Positions 30,721-34,891 of a stretch of 34,891 bases of DNA are shown piece by piece. The notes below the pieces were generated by a model, which worked only from the letters and a program-made list of their open reading frames with translations, was not told the DNA's origin and did no database searches. The stretch is from Hofstenia miamia (Eukaryota; Xenacoelomorpha; Acoela), in contig SCFE01000007.1 of NCBI GenBank assembly GCA_004352715.1, forward strand, positions 1,792,028-1,826,918, written 5' to 3'. The translations under genes and the position numbers were made by a program. Numbering within the stretch: position 1 is the first letter of the stretch; each line of letters begins with the position of its first letter.

Positions 30721-32785
30721 CCAAATATCAATTTTCATTGAAATCTATTTAAAATTGGCTGAGATACAGGACAAAATGTGTAATTTTAGGCTTTTTTGAG
30801 GCTATTAATTAAGAAAACTTTTCTACAGAATTTTTTTAAATTTTAAAATATTTTCATAAATTACCTATATTTTTAGAATATATAAAGTGCTAAGCCTAAA
30901 TTAACTTGTGGCAAAGGCCTTAAGAGTTTTTTCAATTTTAGGCATTTCCCTAATTTTTAAGGCTTAAATGAAAATTCCCGCAATTTTATGTTTTTATATT
31001 TATTGTATCATGACAATAGTTGCATGTGCAAAATTTCGTAAAATTTTAATATATATATATCGAATTTTATTGAAATATATTTGTGTTGAAATCGAAAACA
31101 CAAAAAAGGAGGCCAGTTGCAAAACTCTCAACGCGTTTTATAGGCAAAATGTTGAAATTTTTTAATTGCATTCGAGAAAAAAAAAATAAAGTTTTTCATT
31201 TTTTATTTTAAGCTCTAAGGTCAAAAGCCTTTGTGCAATAGTGGTTTGAATTTTTTGGGGCTTTTTAGATGAACACAAATTTTCGTCTTTGGTCTTGAAT
31301 ATCAATGGCAGGTTTATTTCTTCAAAGTTTTGTTCAAGGAATCGATTATAGCACTTGGTGTTTTCTGTCCAATAAATGTACAACATTTGGATTTGGTTCA
31401 GTCGTTCAGCAGTAATAAGTGGTCAAAAGTTAAAAAGTTAAAAAATTTTAAAATGAAAATTGGCAAAAATAGGCTTTTTGTGGAAAACTTTCTATTAGTG
31501 CAATAAAATTGGCACTTTTCGAAAAAAAAGTGCACAAATTTCACAATGTAAATAAGGTGCGTCTCTTCTTTTCATAAATTAAAATGCTTATAGGTTAATG
31601 TCTTGCTTAGACGTCTTTGGAATCACAAAAAAATATTGCCATAGATATTATTGTAATTTTAAGTGAGATAAATGGCGATTGTTGGCATGACTATATCTAA
31701 CAAGGACTTAGCAACATTTTTAATCTCCAGATATTTTAAATATTAACTGTGCTAATGCAAAACTTTACTGTCAATTTTTCACCCTACTTGACATTTCTGA
31801 AATCGATTTTTGCAATTAGCATTTAACATGTAAGCAAACCTTAAGAAGAGAGAACCACAACAAGATCATTTATATTTTGCTACTGTTCTATCCAAACATT
31901 TCTATATGAAAATGAAATGCGTGTTTATTTTAATGCGCATTGCTATTTTTACACGTTCTTCAAAAACCTTAAACTTTTCTGTTATGTTTCACAACATTGT
32001 ACTAGCGTGAAACCTAACTATAACAATGAGCTGCTAGCTGCATTATTAACAACAATAATTATTCTTAGAGAGCCATTGAATTATTTAGAATTTAGTAGCA
32101 CCATTGGTTGTATTTTTTGCCATTATTCGCAGCTTAATAAAAACTATTATAGACCTGTGGAATAACTATAGGAATAAAAAAAGGACTTCTGAATACTTCT
32201 TGATTATTAATTTGCTTTTTAATAAAAGTAGGCCTCGATGTTTGCAAATATTATATTATGCTGTTCAAAATTATACGTAAATAACTGACGTTTCACTAAA
32301 AAAAATGACACGTTTTTACACGAATTTCATTTAAAATGTTAATTTCTTTTACTAGATCAATGTATGTAATGTTTTAAGAAAAAAATACTTTCCTGTATAT
32401 CCAAGCAATACATCCCTTAAAATAAGAAGTAATAAATATAGATAATATGTTTGTATTAATCTTTAAATGTATATTTGCAACAGGCGCTAAGCATACTTAC
32501 GTGACCGGAATACTAGAAGATAAAAAATATTGGTATTTAGAGTCATTACAATATTAATAATGTTTTTTCAAGTAATCATCTTTTTCAAATTACATCAACT
32601 TACATCAGCACAAAGCAAGAGGGAGTTTCAGAAACGCTCTTTGCTTGTAGCAGTCAAAATTTTAATTTTAGAACATTTGCACCAGCCAATAATGTTGAGT
32701 AAACTTAAAGAGAATGCTTTTTGTCATTTGCAAAGTTTAAATTTTCTAATGAATTTTTTGTTTATTTCAAATACCAATTAAAACA
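30721..32785. other. no convincing gene; AGGCTTTT word-rich, then plain AT-rich DNA
   Basis: Words such as TTAGGCTTTTTTGAGGC, TTTAGGCATTT and AATAGGCTTTTTGTGG recur from 30620 to 31480, consistent with one long non-coding element. Frames at 30968-31165 and 31386-31162 are short; the first begins with a hydrophobic leader (MKIPAILCFYIYC) but lies in this repeat and is probably chance. Confidence 0.35.
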
Positions 32786-32830
32786 TTCGGCCAAGCCCGG
32801 CCCGGCCCAAATTGCTATGACGAAAATCCG
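32786..32830. mobile_element. GGCCCGGCCC cluster, hAT-like end fragment
   Basis: ATTCGGCCAAGCCCGGCCCG followed by GCCCAAATTG. It is the same word family as 29656-29745, in the orientation expected of an opposite end. The terminal bases are not clear. Confidence 0.35.
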
Positions 32831-34240
32831 AACCCAAGCCCTGGTAAAGACCAAAGAGCATGTTGCAATGAAATTATGCAAAAAAGGCTTTAGGGCTGAG
32901 AGTCTATGTTCCACTCTATTAATTATTAAGTTCATGCCACTAACAGTATTTAAGTTACTAAGCACAAGCGAATTACCTGTAATACTTAGGGCTTACTGCA
33001 ATCAAGATATATTACAATAACCTAATTCGCCTGCACTGATTTAGTCTGTCACAATCGCAACCCAGGCTAAGTTCTTAATTATATACTTTTACTAGAATTA
33101 ATATTTTCAAACATAATAAAACAATAAAGAAATTAACTTATTTATGAAAATAATTCCTCAAATATATTCTCAATAGCTACTCCAAGATACCGTTATCATT
33201 GCTAAACATGATGTTCAAATGATCAGAGTTTTCTTATAGTGTAGGAGGTCTTGATTGAAAGCAATCTAAGTTTTAATTATAAGTAAATTCTATTTATTTA
33301 TAATAAACTTGCTCCATCATTATCCAAACTTTGTTTGTAAAAGTTCCAAGGTCATTGAAATAAATATTTCACTAAGATCAAGGAATACAATCGCTGCAGA
33401 AAACTTTTTTAAATTTTAATTGATTATTTGTTTGTAATTGACAATATTGCTTAGGTAGTATTCATATATTTAATAAATTTTGAAGTTGTATTGGCAGTTA
33501 TCTTTGCTTAAATATTTTTTAAATGTTTGTTTTTCAAATGTATGACATTAAAAATTCTTGCATATCATGAGCATTTCTGCACTAAGTTTTTGTAAAAACC
33601 TTTATTATATGAAAACTTGCGATGGGGCTGTTCGGGGAATAAATTTACATTTAATAATTTCAACGCTGATGCAATAAAGGATACCAATGTTGAAATTATG
33701 TTTTTTTAATACGTAGTGCTTTTTGTTTTGCATGCTTATAAATGAATAAGGATTTAACTATAAATTCAAAAAAACTAGAATCCAAATAGATAAACAATCA
33801 GCTTCGCAAAAAATTTTATATGAAAACAACAGACTTAGCGAGAAAACACAGTGGCATAACATAAAAGATGTAACAGTGATTCAAAATTCATTTTAAGCCC
33901 ATTAATTAATTTTATATTATTTAAGTCTTTAAAACTAAGCAACAGCGTTGGCTGGAGCCCCCTACACCCCCAATATTGTCTCAGGTGGATTAAAATCGTT
34001 TTTAATTATAAGAAATTGCAAAAGAAGGGCCTCAGTTAAGCCTCTTCAATAATAATATTGTTCCTTAGCTTCTGTTTTAAAATCGTTCTTTTTAAACTTA
34101 GCAATTTCAATGCACAAAAATTAGCTGCTAAGTACTAATTTACTTCAAAAATACTCAACAAAAAAGTCAATTGAATTCAATTTATGAATTTTGAAGACTT
34201 TAAATTATTGAATTATTAATGTTTTGAAAACTTATTGTTT
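32831..34240. other. no gene recognised
   Basis: AT-rich DNA. GCGTTGGCTGGAGCCCCCTA near 33946 resembles a decayed hAT-style end; nothing else stands out. Confidence 0.4.
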
Positions 34241-34248
34241 TTGTTTAG

Positions 34249-34547
34249 CAACTAATACTAACCCAAAAATGCTTACAAGAAACGGTATTCATTTTTCGAT
34301 GATAGTTGCTCATTGCTTGCACGCAACATTAAAGCACTCGTTAATCCGACGAAACGGTCAGCAATTACGCAACGCAGTTATTCTCAAAAGCTACCGACGG
34401 TCATGGACCTCGAACGTTGCACACCTCGATGAGAGACGCCAAACTATTGCCACGCATGCGTTACACAACCTACATCAAACATATGCCGAAATACTTTCGA
34501 CGTCGATAACGCTATCGACCGTTGAGGTTCAAAGGAGGACGAGATAA
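34249..34547 (+). CDS. CpG-dense open frame, possible exon
   Basis: Seen: a T-rich tract ending TTGTTTAG (AG at 34247-34248) makes a good splice acceptor. After it one frame stays open for about 99 codons to TAA at 34545-34547. G+C is clearly higher than in the surroundings, and CpG is abundant (about 25 in 34320-34560), unlike the rest of the window. The product is rich in Arg, His, Thr, Leu and Ser (for example RRNGQQLRNAVILKSYRRSW). No domain was recognised. AATAAA at 34599 could serve as a polyadenylation signal for a terminal exon. Alternatives: a CpG-rich regulatory stretch, or a recently arrived foreign or element sequence. The correct frame is uncertain because other frames are also fairly open. 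Confidence 0.35.
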
Positions 34548-34830
34548 CGCAAAAGTACCGAAATTCACAATGTTAGTACGTTAATGAGAAAATCAAATAA
34601 TAAATTATGACCCTTCGTGATTATCTACAAAATCATATATGATCAAATTCCTTTCAGGAAGGTTTTGTAGGCCATTTTACTATTACATATTATGAAGTTG
34701 ATCTCTTACAGACCCTGCAAGGATTTTCAATAATTGTATTCCCAACGTTGAATTTTCAATGGAAAAATTGAATGTCTCTATTTCAAATATGTTTTACACC
34801 AATAAATATCAATATATAAACCAATCTACG

Positions 34831-34870
34831 CAGAGGTGTAACCAGGCCTCAAATTTTGGAAGGGCTCTTT
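34831..34870 (+). mobile_element. hAT-like left terminus at the window edge
   Basis: CAGAGGTGTAACCAGGCCTC followed by AAATTTTGGAAGGGCTC matches the CAGRGGYGTARCCAGG style of hAT ends. The rest lies outside the window. Confidence 0.45.
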
Positions 34871-34891
34871 TATACTTGCCTATATATCCAT

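Noticed and set aside
32530-33020. Two overlapping plus-strand frames around the GGCCCGGCCC cluster
   Set aside because: They run through a transposon-end fragment and AT-rich DNA; no family resemblance.
1-34891. tRNA, rRNA or snRNA genes and CRISPR-like arrays
   Set aside because: No A/B box pairs with a cloverleaf, no conserved rRNA or snRNA words and no regular direct-repeat/unique-spacer pattern were found by eye; the tandem repeats have no unique spacers.

Overview
This is an AT-rich (roughly 70% A+T), repeat-dense stretch of a eukaryotic genome, almost certainly from an invertebrate animal. The evidence is an intron-containing EF-hand gene with GT-AG splice sites, Tc1/mariner, hAT-like and Ty3/gypsy remains, many short non-autonomous elements and long (AT)n tracts. 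A cnidarian such as a hydrozoan would fit the base composition and the EF-hand family, but that is a guess. The assembly has five long N gaps (900-1332, 3407-4406, 9880-10129, 13235-13740, 16480-16639) and two single Ns (9267, 24787). Most of them abut (AT)n.

Only one gene can be called with confidence: a two-exon minus-strand gene (23123-22908 and 21584-21270) for a 176-residue EF-hand protein of the flagellar-calcium-binding-protein/calflagin-like family. Its 1.3-kb intron carries a 689-bp hAT-type element with an exact 8-bp target duplication. A second, weaker coding candidate is a 56-codon ORF at 1993-2163. It has a textbook signal peptide and a short Cys-rich tail ending in three adjacent cysteines.

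Layout. 1-4500: tandem hairpin repeats, a diverged dispersed repeat, the small secreted-peptide ORF, a GGCGCTCTGTCT minisatellite and two gaps. 4500-7600: decayed coding remnants (a possible non-LTR relic and an unidentified 247-codon frame with only three stops) and a tandem duplication. 7600-10130: palindromic and minisatellite repeats and two hAT-like ends. 10470-14384: nested hAT-like elements. 14500-15300: a foldback MITE and a Ty3/gypsy pol fragment. 17400-19715: tandem repeats, then a Tc1-like transposon nested inside another TA-flanked inverted-repeat element. 21270-23123: the EF-hand gene. 23690-30720: hAT-like ends, a long-TIR MITE, and a 1047-bp segment present twice with no difference, the first copy having the hallmarks of an assembly artefact. 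30720-34891: mostly featureless AT-rich DNA, with a CpG-dense 300-bp open frame near the end.

The genes do not form a pathway or operon. The unifying theme is repeated colonisation by DNA transposons. Many share a design: short YAGRG-type termini followed by an iterated 4-8 bp word that differs from family to family (CACGG, GGGGCA, GGCCGGGCC, CCGGT, GGGTTGGGT, ATTGCAATAT, GGAATGGAAATGG).
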